Position numbers and translations under genes: made by a program
Assembly (NCBI RefSeq): GCF_000473325.1
Contig: NZ_KI421513.1
Span: 3,419,217-3,483,216 of the forward strand
Direction of reading: 5' to 3'
DNA from: Leisingera caerulea DSM 24564
Lineage (GTDB): Bacteria > Pseudomonadota > Alphaproteobacteria > Rhodobacterales > Rhodobacteraceae
DNA length: 64,000 nucleotides
Notes under the pieces: generated by a model
The model's database searches: none
The model's input: the letters and a program-made list of their open reading frames with translations, nothing else
Told to the model about the DNA's origin: nothing
Shown: positions 19,224-28,353 of the stretch, piece by piece
Position numbering within the stretch: the stretch's first letter is position 1
Layout of the letters: each line of letters opens with the position of its first letter

Positions 19224-19761
19224 GAGCAAAATCAACGAGCCCGGGCCGAAGCAGGCCGAAGCAACCCCGGCTGCCCCCGCCTCTGCCGCTCCGGCTGCAC
19301 CGGCGGCCAGCGACTACAAGTCCAGCGCGCCCAAGGCCAAGCCCGCCGCATCGCTGCTCAGCTCGGATCTGCACATCACCGGCAACGTCAAAACCACCGG
19401 CGACATCCAGGTCGAAGGCACCGTCGAGGGCGACATCCGCGCGCACCTGCTGACCGTCGGCGAAACCGCCACCATCAAGGGCGAAATCACCGCCGACGAC
19501 GTGGTGATCAACGGCCGCATCGTCGGCCGCGTGCGAGGCCTGAAGGTGCGCCTGACCTCCACCGCGCGGGTCGAAGGCGACATCATCCACAAGACCATCG
19601 CAATCGAAAGCGGCGCCCATTTCGAAGGCTCCGTGCAGCGCCAGGACGATCCGCTGAACCCGGGCGGCCGCAAATCCGCCCCGGCGGCAGCCCCCGCCGC
19701 GGCCCCGGCCCCCTCGGCAGCGGTCCAGGCCGCCACCGCGGCGCATAAGGCCGAAGGCTGA
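19213..19761 (+). CDS. Bactofilin (polymer-forming cytoskeletal protein)
   Basis: A 182-residue bactofilin. An alanine-rich N-terminal tail precedes the beta-helical DUF583 core (residues 50-150), in which short strands repeat as in GDIQVEGTVEGDIRA, GEITADDVVINGRIVGRV and STARVEGDIIHKTIAIESG. The tail after it is alanine-rich and disordered. Bactofilins form filaments that localise cell-wall enzymes. The overlap with the M23 peptidase gene is the arrangement seen in other proteobacteria. A strong terminator follows. Confidence 0.95.
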   Translation: MFSKSKINEPGPKQAEATPAAPASAAPAAPAASDYKSSAPKAKPAASLLSSDLHITGNVKTTGDIQVEGTVEGDIRAHLLTVGETATIKGEITADDVVINGRIVGRVRGLKVRLTSTARVEGDIIHKTIAIESGAHFEGSVQRQDDPLNPGGRKSAPAAAPAAAPAPSAAVQAATAAHKAEG

Positions 19762-19787
19762 GCCTGAACCATTCCGCGACGAACAGC

Positions 19788-19823
19788 AAACGCCGCAAGC
19801 CTCTGCTTGCGGCGTTTCTTTTT
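19788..19823 (+). terminator. Rho-independent terminator of the M23-bactofilin operon
   Basis: AAACGCCGCAAGC and GCTTGCGGCGTTT form a 13 bp perfect stem with a CTCT loop, followed by CTTTTTT. Confidence 0.95.
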
Positions 19824-19962
19824 TGCCATCATCCCGCAGGGTCAGGATTTCCCGCTCTTTCAAATTCGCGCTAAACGTGAAAATCAATTCTTAGTTAAAG
19901 CCGCCTGCGCCGGAGGCCCCTGGCGCCCGGCGGCAGTTCAATAGCAGAAGGCCTTTCGCATC

Positions 19963-21192
19963 ATGAAAGTTGTCATCGACGATCCCAGCGGCGCGTGGAC
20001 ATTGACCGGTTCCGCCTGGAACAACTTCAGCAACCCCACATTGCTCGCCTACACGGACAGCTACATCACGCTTTCTGGCACAAACGGCTCCGTGATGGAG
20101 ATTCAGGGCAATTTCAGCAGCAGCAGCTATTACAATTGGACCATCTCCTCGATGGCCATCTACCAGAACGGAACCACCAAGGTTTCTATCTCGGAAATGA
20201 ACATCAGCTACTACCAGCTGGACTACCTTGGCGGCAGCAGCTCGCTCAGCGGCAGTGACACCATCACGTCCAACGTGCAGACCGGCACTTACTGGGCGAC
20301 CTATGGCGGCAATGATGTGCTCACTCTGGGCACCGGCGACGACACGGTGGACGGCGGCAGCGGCACCGACCGGCTGGTCATCAACGACACATTCGGCAAT
20401 GCCACCGCCTCTTCCAGCTACAGCGCGCTGGTTCTCAACAGCGCGGACGGCCAGGACCGCATCAGCGGCGTCGAGATCCTGGAATTTGCCAACCGCACGC
20501 TGGCCCTGACCGTCGGCAGCTCCAGCAGCAACAGCCTGCAGGGCGACAGCACCGCCGGCATCAGCCACGATCTTATTCTCGGCGGCATCGGCAACGACAC
20601 CCTGCGCGGTTTGTCGGGCAATGACGTTCTGAAAGGCGAAGACGGTTCCGACAGCCTCGACGGCGGCTCCGGCCTGGATCAGCTGGACGGCGGCACCGGT
20701 GCGGACACCCTGACCGGCGGCGGCGACAACGACTTCCTCAGCGGCCAAAGCGGGGACGATCAGCTGGACGGCGGCCAGGGCAGAGACAGGCTGCTCGGCG
20801 GCACCGGCAAAGATCATCTCAAGGGCGGCAACGGCAACGACACCCTGTCCGGCGGCGGCGGCAATGACACCCTGTCCGGCGGCACCGGCGGCGACAAGCT
20901 CAGCGGCGGCAACGGCCGCGACGTGCTGCTCGGCCACAAGGGCAACGACCAGCTCACCGGCGGCGGCCGCGCCGACACCTTTGTGTTCCACAAGGGCCAC
21001 GGCAACGACACCATCACCGACTTCACCGCAGGCCAGGACCACATCCAGATCGGGCGCGGCGCCTCCCGGCTGGGACAGCTGGACTTTGAGCAGCAGGGCG
21101 ATGACGTGCTGGTCTCCTTCGCCGATGTGACCATCCTGGTGGAAGACATCAGCGCGGCGCAGCTGCAGGACGCGGATAACTTCCTGTTCTAA
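19963..21192 (+). CDS. RTX calcium-binding repeat protein
   Basis: A 409-residue protein without a classical signal peptide. The first 170 residues are serine- and threonine-rich with no recognised domain. From about residue 195 to 345 there are RTX nonapeptides of the GGxGxDxLx type (GGIGNDTLRG, GGTGADTLTG, GGNGNDTLSG and others), which bind calcium. The C-terminus (VLVSFADVTILVEDI, ending NFLF) is typical of type I secretion substrates in Rhodobacterales. No ABC exporter genes are adjacent, so it would use a secretion system encoded elsewhere. The product is probably extracellular and its specific function is unknown. Confidence 0.9.
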   Translation: MKVVIDDPSGAWTLTGSAWNNFSNPTLLAYTDSYITLSGTNGSVMEIQGNFSSSSYYNWTISSMAIYQNGTTKVSISEMNISYYQLDYLGGSSSLSGSDTITSNVQTGTYWATYGGNDVLTLGTGDDTVDGGSGTDRLVINDTFGNATASSSYSALVLNSADGQDRISGVEILEFANRTLALTVGSSSSNSLQGDSTAGISHDLILGGIGNDTLRGLSGNDVLKGEDGSDSLDGGSGLDQLDGGTGADTLTGGGDNDFLSGQSGDDQLDGGQGRDRLLGGTGKDHLKGGNGNDTLSGGGGNDTLSGGTGGDKLSGGNGRDVLLGHKGNDQLTGGGRADTFVFHKGHGNDTITDFTAGQDHIQIGRGASRLGQLDFEQQGDDVLVSFADVTILVEDISAAQLQDADNFLF

Positions 21193-21215
21193 GCCTGCGG
21201 GCCGCGGCACGGATC

Positions 21216-21244
21216 AAGGCGCGCCCCGCCCGGCGCGCCTTTTG
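21216..21244 (+). terminator. Terminator after the RTX gene
   Basis: AAGGCGCGCC and GGCGCGCCTT form a 10 bp perfect stem around CCGCCC, followed by TTTT. It stands just downstream of the RTX stop and next to the end of the convergent DUF3179 gene. Confidence 0.85.
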
Positions 21245-22207
21245 TCATTTCAGCATCCACTTGCCATCCGGCCAGAATGCGTGGAAGGCAAAGGCGAACA
21301 TCACGTCATGGGGCACATCCCGCCCCTGCCCGTCCCGCACCCGGACCGACCCGATGTCGCGCCCCCTGGCAATCGTGCCCGCATCCAGCGCCGAGGCCTG
21401 GCCTGCCCGCCAGCTCAGCACCACGCCGGCCTCGCGGATCCCGCCCTCGCGCGCCAGCCGCGACAGCGGCCAGGCCCGGTTGCCGACCCGCACCACCCGC
21501 TCCATCGGCGCCAGCCCGTGCGGCGGCGGGGTGCCGTCATACAGGAACGGCCAGTCCGACCTGTCGTAATTCACATATGGGTTCTGCCCGTAACGCCGGT
21601 TCCACCCCGGCTGCGCCATCACCAGCCCGTCCGGGTTGCGGGCGGTGAACTCTTCCCAGCTTTCCACCCAGCTCGGCAGCGCCGCCAGCCGGGTGCCGCT
21701 CATCCTGCCGACAATGGCGGTGCCGATTGCCTGCTGCCACCAGCTTTGGGTTTCGCGGTCATACATCACCAGATCCGAATGGCGCAGCTTGCCGGTGACC
21801 CCAAAGCGCAGAACCCCGGCCCGGGTGCGCCGGTCAAAGGTCATCGCAGAGTTGCACAGCGGGCAATAGGTCACCGCCACCGGCACCCCCGCCACCACGT
21901 CATTCACGATTTCATGCCAGGTCAGGTAGCGCAGCGGATAGGCCCGCGGCCGGGCGCCCTCCAGCTCCAGCGTGATCACCGGCTCGCGCGGCTTGATGCG
22001 GCGGTCTTTGGCTGCCTCTGTGAACTGCGGTGCATCCAGCGCCGGAATGCCGTCCTTGGGCACCCCGCCCGAGCGGATTTCCTGCCAGTCCTTAACCAGA
22101 GTCTGGCTGAAGTCGGTCTTGGGCCATTCCCTCTGCCAGATCTGCGGATCGGCATAAGCGCTGCCCGCCAGCAGCAGCCCGAAACACAACAACACCCCCC
22201 TCAGCAT
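21245..22207 (-). CDS. Secreted DUF3179 family protein
   Basis: A 320-residue protein with a signal peptide (MLRGVLLCFGLLLAGSAYA) and the DUF3179 domain, marked by VAVTYCPLCNSAMTFDRR with its CxxC-like pair and by TGKLRHSDLVMYDRETQSWW. The family's function is unknown. The start at 22207 is preferred because the signal peptide begins there and GGGAGG lies ahead; an ATG 31 codons upstream is less likely. Confidence 0.88.
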   Translation of the reverse strand: MLRGVLLCFGLLLAGSAYADPQIWQREWPKTDFSQTLVKDWQEIRSGGVPKDGIPALDAPQFTEAAKDRRIKPREPVITLELEGARPRAYPLRYLTWHEIVNDVVAGVPVAVTYCPLCNSAMTFDRRTRAGVLRFGVTGKLRHSDLVMYDRETQSWWQQAIGTAIVGRMSGTRLAALPSWVESWEEFTARNPDGLVMAQPGWNRRYGQNPYVNYDRSDWPFLYDGTPPPHGLAPMERVVRVGNRAWPLSRLAREGGIREAGVVLSWRAGQASALDAGTIARGRDIGSVRVRDGQGRDVPHDVMFAFAFHAFWPDGKWMLK

Positions 22208-22302
22208 GACCAGCACCTCCCGGTCCCAGTAAACGGCGGCAGAGAGGCGCGGAACAGGGGCGGGCACGGGCTTGTGACCGGCTGTCATCACCCCGCACAA
22301 GC

Positions 22303-22335
22303 AAAGGCCCGCCCCCGGGGTGCCGGGCGCGGGCC
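22303..22335 (-). terminator. Probable terminator of the cyclophilin pair
   Basis: GGCCCGC and GCGGGCC form the base of a stem, with a second CCCGG/CCGGG stem inside. On the minus strand it is followed by TTTGCTT. It stands 25 bases after the second cyclophilin stop. Confidence 0.6.
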
Positions 22336-22360
22336 ATTGTCTTTCAAAAGCCGGAAGGCG

Positions 22361-22909
22361 CTATTCGGTCACGCTCACCTTGGCCATGGTGTCGGGCTGG
22401 CCGATCACCGCGCCATTGGGACCGGCACCGCGCTTGATCGCATCGACCACATCCATGCCTTCGGTCACCTTGCCGACAACCGTGTACTGGCCGTCGAGGA
22501 ACGGGCCCGGGGCAAACATAATGAAGAACTGCGAGTTGGCGCTGTCCGGGCTCTGTGACCGGGCCATGCCGACCACGCCGCGGTCATAGGTGATGTCGGA
22601 GAACTCAGCCGCCAGATCGGGCCGGTCAGAGCCGCCCTGCCCGGCCCGGCGCATGTCGCCGCCGGCCTTGCCGAATTCGACGTCGCCGGTCTGCGCCATG
22701 AAGCCTTCAATCACCCGGTGGAACACCACACCATCGTATTTGCCTTCTTCGGCCAGTGCGGTGATCTGTTCCACATGCTTGGGCGCCACATCCTCGAACA
22801 GGTCGATCTTGATGGTGCCGTTGGCTTCCCCCTCGACCTGGATTTCCAGGCCGGTGGCAAAGGCCGGCCCTGCCGCCAGCAGGGCCAGAGCGGTCAGGCA
22901 CTTACGCAT
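22361..22909 (-). CDS. Periplasmic peptidyl-prolyl cis-trans isomerase (cyclophilin)
   Basis: A 182-residue cyclophilin with a signal peptide (MRKCLTALALLAAGPAFA), so it should act in the periplasm. Catalytic-domain motifs include VVFHRVIEGFMAQTGD and SQFFIMFAPGPFLDGQYT. Its ATG overlaps the stop of the upstream cytoplasmic cyclophilin by eight bases (ATGCGTAA), indicating translational coupling. The pair looks like a tandem duplication with different localisation. Confidence 0.93.
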   Translation of the reverse strand: MRKCLTALALLAAGPAFATGLEIQVEGEANGTIKIDLFEDVAPKHVEQITALAEEGKYDGVVFHRVIEGFMAQTGDVEFGKAGGDMRRAGQGGSDRPDLAAEFSDITYDRGVVGMARSQSPDSANSQFFIMFAPGPFLDGQYTVVGKVTEGMDVVDAIKRGAGPNGAVIGQPDTMAKVSVTE

Positions 22910-23408
22910 CCGCAGCAACCTTGACGCTGATCATGCGGTCCGGGTTCGCAGGCGGCTCGCCGCGGGTGATGGCGTCCACGTGCTCCATGCCCTCGATGAC
23001 ACGGCCGTACACGGTGTACTGGCCGTTCAGGAAGTGGTTGTCCTTGAAGTTGATGAAGAACTGCGAGTTTGCAGAATCCGGGTTGGCAGAGCGCGCCGCG
23101 CCCAGGGTGCCGCGGTCGTGCGGCAGCTTGGAGAACTCAGCCGGAACATTCGGCAGCGAGGAGCCGCCGGTGCCCGCCATGCGGATGTTAAAGCCGTCTT
23201 CCATGTCGCCGTTGGCCACGTCGCCGGTCTGCGCCATGAAACCGTCGATCACCCGGTGGAAGCAGACGTTGTCGTATTCGCCGGCACGGGCCAGTTCCTT
23301 CATCCGCTCGGAATGCTTCGGCGCCACGTCGGGCAGCAGCTCAATCACAACATTTCCGTCTTTCAGTTCGATGATGACGGTGTTTTTGGGATCTTTGATC
23401 TCGGCCAT
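22902..23408 (-). CDS. Cytoplasmic peptidyl-prolyl cis-trans isomerase (cyclophilin)
   Basis: A 168-residue cyclophilin without a signal peptide. It carries VCFHRVIDGFMAQTGDVANG, then NSQFFINFKDNHFLNGQYT and the end MISVKVAADA. It catalyses proline isomerisation during folding. The start ATG at 23408 is preceded by AGGAGGGCCAC on the minus strand. It is divergent from pgk across about 140 bases and overlaps the periplasmic paralogue at its 3' end. Confidence 0.94.
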   Translation of the reverse strand: MAEIKDPKNTVIIELKDGNVVIELLPDVAPKHSERMKELARAGEYDNVCFHRVIDGFMAQTGDVANGDMEDGFNIRMAGTGGSSLPNVPAEFSKLPHDRGTLGAARSANPDSANSQFFINFKDNHFLNGQYTVYGRVIEGMEHVDAITRGEPPANPDRMISVKVAADA

Positions 23409-23549
23409 GTGGCCCTCCTGTCGTCGAAATTTGCAACGATAGTTAAGGCCAGCGCCGGGAAATGCCAAGGGAGCATTGACTGATGCGCAAAAACCCCCGA
23501 AACAGCGCGCGGATTTGACTGCACTTTCACCATACAAGGGGTTTCGCAG

Positions 23550-24740
23550 ATGGGCTGGAAAACACTCGACGACATGGATCTGAACGGCAAGCGCGTGCTG
23601 GTGCGTGTGGACATCAACGTGCCGATCGTCGACGGCGTGGTGACCGACTCCACCCGCATCCGCCGCATCGCCCCCACCGTGCGCGATATTCTGGCCGCAG
23701 GCGGCAAGCCGATCCTGCTGGCCCACTTCGGCCGCCCCGGCGGCGAGCGCCGCGAGAACCTGTCGCTGAACCAGCTGGTGCCGACACTGGAGCGCGCCTT
23801 TGAAACCCGCGTGCTGTTTGCCGCCGATTGCGTCGGTGCCGGCGCCGAAGCCGCTGCCGATGCGCTGCAGCCGGGCGAAGTGCTGCTCTTGGAAAACACC
23901 CGCTTCCACGCCGCCGAGACCAAGAACGATCCCGACCTCGCCGCCGGCATGGCCCGCCTGGGCGAGGTTTACTGCAACGACGCCTTCTCCGCCGCCCACC
24001 GCGCGCATTCCTCGACCGAGGCGATTGCCCGCCTGCTGCCCGCCTGCGCCGGCCGCCTGATGCAGGCCGAACTGGAAGCGCTGGAAAGCGCCCTGGGCCA
24101 GCCCCAGCGTCCGGTGACGGCCGTTGTCGGCGGCGCCAAGGTTTCGACCAAGCTGGAACTGCTGGGCAACCTGATTGAGAAAGTCGACCACCTGGTGATC
24201 GGCGGCGGCATGGCCAACACTTTCCTGGTCGCCAAAGGCCTGCCGGTCGGCATCTCCCTGGCCGAGCGCATCATGAAGGACACCGCAGCCGAGATCCTGG
24301 CCAAGGCCGAGGCCGCGGGCTGCGAGATCATCCTGCCCGTTGACATCGTGGTCGCCAAGAAATTCGAAGCCCACGCCGAGCACGAAACCCTGCCCGCCGA
24401 TCAATGCCCGGAGGACGGCATGATCCTGGACGCAGGCCCGGAAAGCCTCGCCCGCATCATCGAGGTTTTTGCAAACAGCAAGACGCTGATCTGGAACGGC
24501 CCCCTCGGTGCGTTTGAGCTGGAGCCGTTCGACGCCGCCACCAACGCGGCCGCGCTCAAGGCCGCGGCGATGACCCGTTCCGGCCAGCTGATCTCGGTTG
24601 CCGGCGGCGGCGACACCGTTGCGGCCCTGAACGCCTCCGGCGCAGCCGGCGACTTCACCTATATCTCCACCGCCGGCGGCGCCTTCCTGGAATGGATGGA
24701 AGGCAAAACCCTGCCCGGCGTCGCCGCACTGGAGCAGTAA
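23550..24740 (+). CDS. pgk: Phosphoglycerate kinase
   Basis: A 396-residue enzyme interconverting 1,3-bisphosphoglycerate and 3-phosphoglycerate with ATP. Motifs include [34 protein letters not shown] and the nucleotide-site GGGDTVAAL. Length is normal for the family. It stands alone with its own terminator; gap and fba are not in the window. Confidence 0.97.
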   Translation: MGWKTLDDMDLNGKRVLVRVDINVPIVDGVVTDSTRIRRIAPTVRDILAAGGKPILLAHFGRPGGERRENLSLNQLVPTLERAFETRVLFAADCVGAGAEAAADALQPGEVLLLENTRFHAAETKNDPDLAAGMARLGEVYCNDAFSAAHRAHSSTEAIARLLPACAGRLMQAELEALESALGQPQRPVTAVVGGAKVSTKLELLGNLIEKVDHLVIGGGMANTFLVAKGLPVGISLAERIMKDTAAEILAKAEAAGCEIILPVDIVVAKKFEAHAEHETLPADQCPEDGMILDAGPESLARIIEVFANSKTLIWNGPLGAFELEPFDAATNAAALKAAAMTRSGQLISVAGGGDTVAALNASGAAGDFTYISTAGGAFLEWMEGKTLPGVAALEQ

Positions 24741-24763
24741 GCCCCGCGCGGTCAGCGCTGTCC

Positions 24764-24791
24764 GGCCCAGCTGCAAAGCTGGGCCTTTTTC
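24764..24791 (+). terminator. Terminator of pgk
   Basis: GGCCCAGCT and AGCTGGGCC form a 9 bp perfect stem with a GCAA loop, followed by TTTTTC. Confidence 0.92.
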
Positions 24792-24806
24792 TTGTCCGGC
24801 GCGGCC

Positions 24807-26441
24807 CTATGCGCCGCGGAACCGCGCCAGGACCGCCGGCACATCCAGCCCGGCCACCGAGCCCGGCAGCGAACCGCGCTCTCCGGCAACCCGGCTTCCC
24901 ACATAACCCTCTGCCACTGCAGCAGGCGCCGCGTCCATCAGGCAGGCCGCCGTCATCAGCGTGGCCAGGCTTTCGGCGAACCAGCGCGCCTCCGCCTCAT
25001 CCGGCAGCCCGGGCCAGCGCGCCCGGTGCGCCGCCAGCGCCGCGTCATAGCGCCTGTCCCCGCCCCTGGCCCCGTCCAGCAGCGCGTTCAGCGCCGCACT
25101 GGCCCGCGGCTCCCTGGCCAGCGTGCGCAGGATATCCAGGCAGATCACGTTGCCGGAGCCTTCCCAGATCCCGTTCAGCGGTGCCTCGCGGTACAGCATC
25201 GGCATCGGCGTTTCCTCGACATAGCCCATGCCGCCCAGCACCTCCATCGCCTCGCCGATCACCGGGATGCAGCGCTTGTTGCCAAGGTATTTCGCCAAAG
25301 CGACCCCGATCCGCGCCAGCGCCCGGCTGTCCGCATCCGTCCGGTCAAAGGCCGCCGCCATCGCCATGCCTGCGGCCAGCGCGCCCTCGGCATCCAGCAC
25401 CAGATCCGCCAGCACCGCGCGCATCAGCGGCTGGTCGATCAGCTTCCTCTGAAAGGCCGCACGCCCCTCGGCCCACCAGAACGCCTCCGCCAGCGCCGCC
25501 CGCATCAGCCCGGCAGGCGCCAGCGCGGTGTCCAGCCGTGTGTGATGCACCATTTCGATGATGGTGCGCACGCCCGCGCCCTCCTCGCCCACCCGGTGCG
25601 CCAGCGCATCTGCGTATTCGATCTCGGAACTGGCATTGGCGCGGTTTCCCAGCTTGTCCTTCAGCCGCTGCAGCCGGATGCCGTTGCGCCCCTCCTCCAG
25701 CCAGCGCGGCACCAGAAAACAGGTCAGCCCGCCGTCGGCATAGGCCAGCGTCAGAAACCCGTCCGACATCGGCGCCGAGCAGAACCACTTATGCCCGGTC
25801 AGCCGGTAGTGCGCGCCGTCCCGCACCGCCCGGGTGGTATTGGCCCGCACATCAGAGCCGCCCTGCTTCTCGGTCATCGCCATGCCCAGCGTCGCGCCGC
25901 GCTTGTGCGCCACCGGGCGCACCGCCGGGTCATACTCCGCGCTCAGCAGCTTCGGGTGCCACAGCGCCGCCAGATCCGGCGTATGGCGCAGCGCGGGGAT
26001 GGCGGCATAGGTCATGGTCATCGGGCAGCACACGCCCGGCTCCACCTGGTTGAGCATATAGACATGCGCCGCATGGGTGACATGGCCGCCCGGCCTGCCG
26101 TCCCAGGCGGCATGGGCATAGCCCAGCCGCTGCGCCGCCGCCATCACCTGATGATAGCCCGCGTTGAACCGCACCTCGTCCAGGCGGCGGCCGGAGCGGC
26201 TGAACAGCTCCAGCCGCGGCGGGTCGCGCCGCGCCTCCGCAGCAGCCTCCAGCAGCGCGCCGCTGCCGTATTCCGCCCCCGCGCGGGCAAGCGCATCCGC
26301 GCGGCCGCCGTGATGCGCCGCATAGGACCGCAGCGCCGCATCCTCCGCCCACAGATCGCGCCCGCCGCGCGGCTGCGGCTGGTTCTGCACCTCATGAGTT
26401 CCCAAATCGCCGCGCCCGGCGCAGGCTGCACTGTCTTGCAT
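24807..26441 (-). CDS. AidB-like acyl-CoA dehydrogenase
   Basis: A 544-residue flavoprotein of the acyl-CoA dehydrogenase superfamily. Recognised segments are GMAMTEKQGGSDVRANTTRA, HKWFCSAPMSDGFLTLA and the late GSGNVICLDILRTL, which is typical of the AidB/isovaleryl-CoA-dehydrogenase-like branch. E. coli AidB is part of the alkylation response, but no ada or alk gene is present here, so the substrate is open. The start at MQDSAACAG follows a CAGGGAGGATC ribosome site; an ATG 18 codons upstream is less likely. Confidence 0.88.
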   Translation of the reverse strand: MQDSAACAGRGDLGTHEVQNQPQPRGGRDLWAEDAALRSYAAHHGGRADALARAGAEYGSGALLEAAAEARRDPPRLELFSRSGRRLDEVRFNAGYHQVMAAAQRLGYAHAAWDGRPGGHVTHAAHVYMLNQVEPGVCCPMTMTYAAIPALRHTPDLAALWHPKLLSAEYDPAVRPVAHKRGATLGMAMTEKQGGSDVRANTTRAVRDGAHYRLTGHKWFCSAPMSDGFLTLAYADGGLTCFLVPRWLEEGRNGIRLQRLKDKLGNRANASSEIEYADALAHRVGEEGAGVRTIIEMVHHTRLDTALAPAGLMRAALAEAFWWAEGRAAFQRKLIDQPLMRAVLADLVLDAEGALAAGMAMAAAFDRTDADSRALARIGVALAKYLGNKRCIPVIGEAMEVLGGMGYVEETPMPMLYREAPLNGIWEGSGNVICLDILRTLAREPRASAALNALLDGARGGDRRYDAALAAHRARWPGLPDEAEARWFAESLATLMTAACLMDAAPAAVAEGYVGSRVAGERGSLPGSVAGLDVPAVLARFRGA

Positions 26442-26673
26442 CGCTGATCCTCCCTGCCCCCCAGCCTGCGCAAGCGGCCTGCCTGAGGCCAGCACAGCGC
26501 GGCGTCACCACCGGGCTGCCGTTACGGCAGCGCCGGGGCCGAACCGCAAAAAATTCCCCCTGTGGACAGTTTTGGGATTCACAAGCCGATTCGGTTGTGG
26601 CATACATAAGTCAGACGCCGGGAAACGGCGCAAAATCAAAACACTACAGCAGTAACATACAGGCACTCCCAAC

Positions 26674-26973
26674 GTGACCCGAAGCACCCGGCCGTCTTTT
26701 GGCGCCATCGCCTTCTTTGCTATCGCCTTCGCGCTCAGCGCGTATTTTACCTTTGCGGCGGTACAAGGCGACTTCGGTCTATTCCGGAGGGTCGAGATCC
26801 AAGCCGAAGCAGAAGAACTGCGGCTGGATCTCGGCCGTCTCCAGACCCAGATCGGCGATATGGAAAACCTGACCCGCCGCCTCTCCGACGATTATCTCGA
26901 TCTCGACCTGCTGGATGAGCAGGCCCGTTCGGTGCTCGGCCTGGTCCGCGCCGACGAGATCGTGATCCGCTGA
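26674..26973 (+). CDS. ftsB: Septum formation initiator, FtsB/DivIC family
   Basis: A 99-residue bitopic protein with a transmembrane helix at about residues 9-29 and a coiled coil after it (AEELRLDLGRLQTQIGDME). The DivIC-type ending is DLDLLDEQARSVLGLVRADE. It belongs to the FtsB-FtsL-FtsQ divisome complex. It starts with GTG. Its position just before the pyruvate dehydrogenase operon is a familiar arrangement in alphaproteobacteria. Confidence 0.92.
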   Translation: MTRSTRPSFGAIAFFAIAFALSAYFTFAAVQGDFGLFRRVEIQAEAEELRLDLGRLQTQIGDMENLTRRLSDDYLDLDLLDEQARSVLGLVRADEIVIR

Positions 26974-27323
26974 CCCCCGCCTCTACGCTCCCTGTGTAAC
27001 ACCGGCGGCGGCCGGTTCGTCCAGCCCGCCTGCAACAGCCTCCCAAACAGATAGCCGCCCCGGATGCCGGTCGCGGCCCTTGCTGCGCGGCTTGCCGGAA
27101 CCCCTCCCGCTGTCCCGCTGCAAAAGGGCCTTCCCCTGCCGGGCGCAAGCGGCCATGATGCGGCACCTGCCGCAGCCCCGCCGGCGTGGCATTTTTGCGC
27201 GCCCTCGGCGGTTTTTTACGCGGCGGAAACCCCGCGGCAGAATAACACTATTCAGCCGCCGCAAAACCGGTTATGAATTTGTTTAATGCTAAACTATCTA
27301 GCCTACAGGGGGAGCCGACCACC
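26974..27323 (+). other. Gap between ftsB and pdhA
   Basis: No credible gene is seen in these 350 bases. The first two thirds are GC-rich without clear structure. The last 50 bases are AT-rich and hold the pdhA promoter region with the palindrome at 27279-27296. Confidence 0.6.
27279..27296. promoter_or_regulatory. Palindromic operator upstream of pdhA, shared with lpdA
   Basis: TTGTTTA-ATGC-TAAACTA is an inverted repeat with one mismatched pair, 27 bases before the pdhA start. It matches the perfect palindrome before lpdA (7996-8013) at all arm positions but one, with the same four-base spacer length. Confidence 0.7.
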
Positions 27324-28337
27324 ATGGCCGCTAGAAAAACCACAAAGAAACCAAACGTTTCTGCCGAAGAACTCACCCACTACTACCGCGAGATGCTGCT
27401 GATCCGCCGATTCGAGGAAAAATCGGGCCAGCTGTACGGCATGGGTCTGATCGGGGGCTTCTGCCACCTCTACATCGGCCAGGAAGCCGTTGTCGTGGGC
27501 CTCGAGGCCGCCGCCGAGGAAGGCGACAAGCGCGTCACCTCCTACCGCGATCACGGCCACATGCTGGCCTGCGGCATGGACCCCGACGGCGTCATGGCTG
27601 AGCTCACGGGCCGCGAGGGCGGCTACTCCAAGGGCAAAGGCGGCTCCATGCACATGTTCTCCAAGGAGAAGCATTTCTATGGCGGCCACGGCATCGTCGG
27701 CGCCCAGGTGCCGATCGGCGCAGGCCTTGCATTCGCCGACAAGTACAAGGGCAACGGCCGCGTCACCTTCACCTATTTCGGTGACGGCGCCGCCAACCAG
27801 GGCCAGGTCTACGAGACCTTCAACATGGCCGCCCTGTGGAAGCTGCCGGTGATCTTCGTGATCGAGAACAACCAGTACGCCATGGGCACCTCGCAACAGC
27901 GCTCCACCTCCAGCGCCGAGATCTGGGAACGCGGCAAGGCGTTCGGCATCCCGGGCGAAGCGGTGGACGGCATGAACGTCCTCTCCGTCAAGGAAGCGGG
28001 CGAGCGCGCCGTGGCCCACTGCCGCAACGGCGACGGCCCCTACATCCTTGAGGTCAAAACCTACCGCTACCGCGGCCACTCGATGTCGGATCCGGCCAAG
28101 TACCGCACCCGCGAAGAGGTCCAGAAGATGCGCGAAGAGCGCGACCCGATCGAGCAGGTCCGCGACATGCTCCTGACCGGCAAGCACGCCACCGAAGAGG
28201 ACCTCAAGGCGATCGACAAGGAGATCAAGGAAATCGTTTCCAAGTCCGCCGACTTCGCCAAGGAAAGCCCCGAGCCCGCCCTGGAAGAGCTCTGGACCGA
28301 CATCTATGCGGACGAAGTGCCGCAGGAAAACGCCTGA
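27324..28337 (+). CDS. pdhA: Pyruvate dehydrogenase E1 component, alpha subunit
   Basis: A 337-residue E1 alpha subunit, which with PdhB decarboxylates pyruvate using thiamine diphosphate. Motifs include [43 protein letters not shown] and the ThDP motif [20 protein letters not shown], ending in [11 protein letters not shown]. The phosphorylation-loop-like [15 protein letters not shown] is present. The start at [11 protein letters not shown] is supported by AGGGGGAG upstream. It leads the operon pdhA-pdhB-(small gene)-pdhC. Confidence 0.97.
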   Translation: MAARKTTKKPNVSAEELTHYYREMLLIRRFEEKSGQLYGMGLIGGFCHLYIGQEAVVVGLEAAAEEGDKRVTSYRDHGHMLACGMDPDGVMAELTGREGGYSKGKGGSMHMFSKEKHFYGGHGIVGAQVPIGAGLAFADKYKGNGRVTFTYFGDGAANQGQVYETFNMAALWKLPVIFVIENNQYAMGTSQQRSTSSAEIWERGKAFGIPGEAVDGMNVLSVKEAGERAVAHCRNGDGPYILEVKTYRYRGHSMSDPAKYRTREEVQKMREERDPIEQVRDMLLTGKHATEEDLKAIDKEIKEIVSKSADFAKESPEPALEELWTDIYADEVPQENA

Positions 28338-28353
28338 GAGGGAAGAACAAGAC

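Noticed and set aside
19963..21192. DNA-level tandem repeat in the RTX gene taken as a satellite
   Set aside because: The repetition follows the GGxGxDxLx protein motif and is explained by the RTX domain.
22902..24776. A 624-codon minus-strand frame containing the cyclophilin at its end
   Set aside because: Only the part after 23408 is cyclophilin. The upstream part lies opposite pgk and crosses a promoter region.
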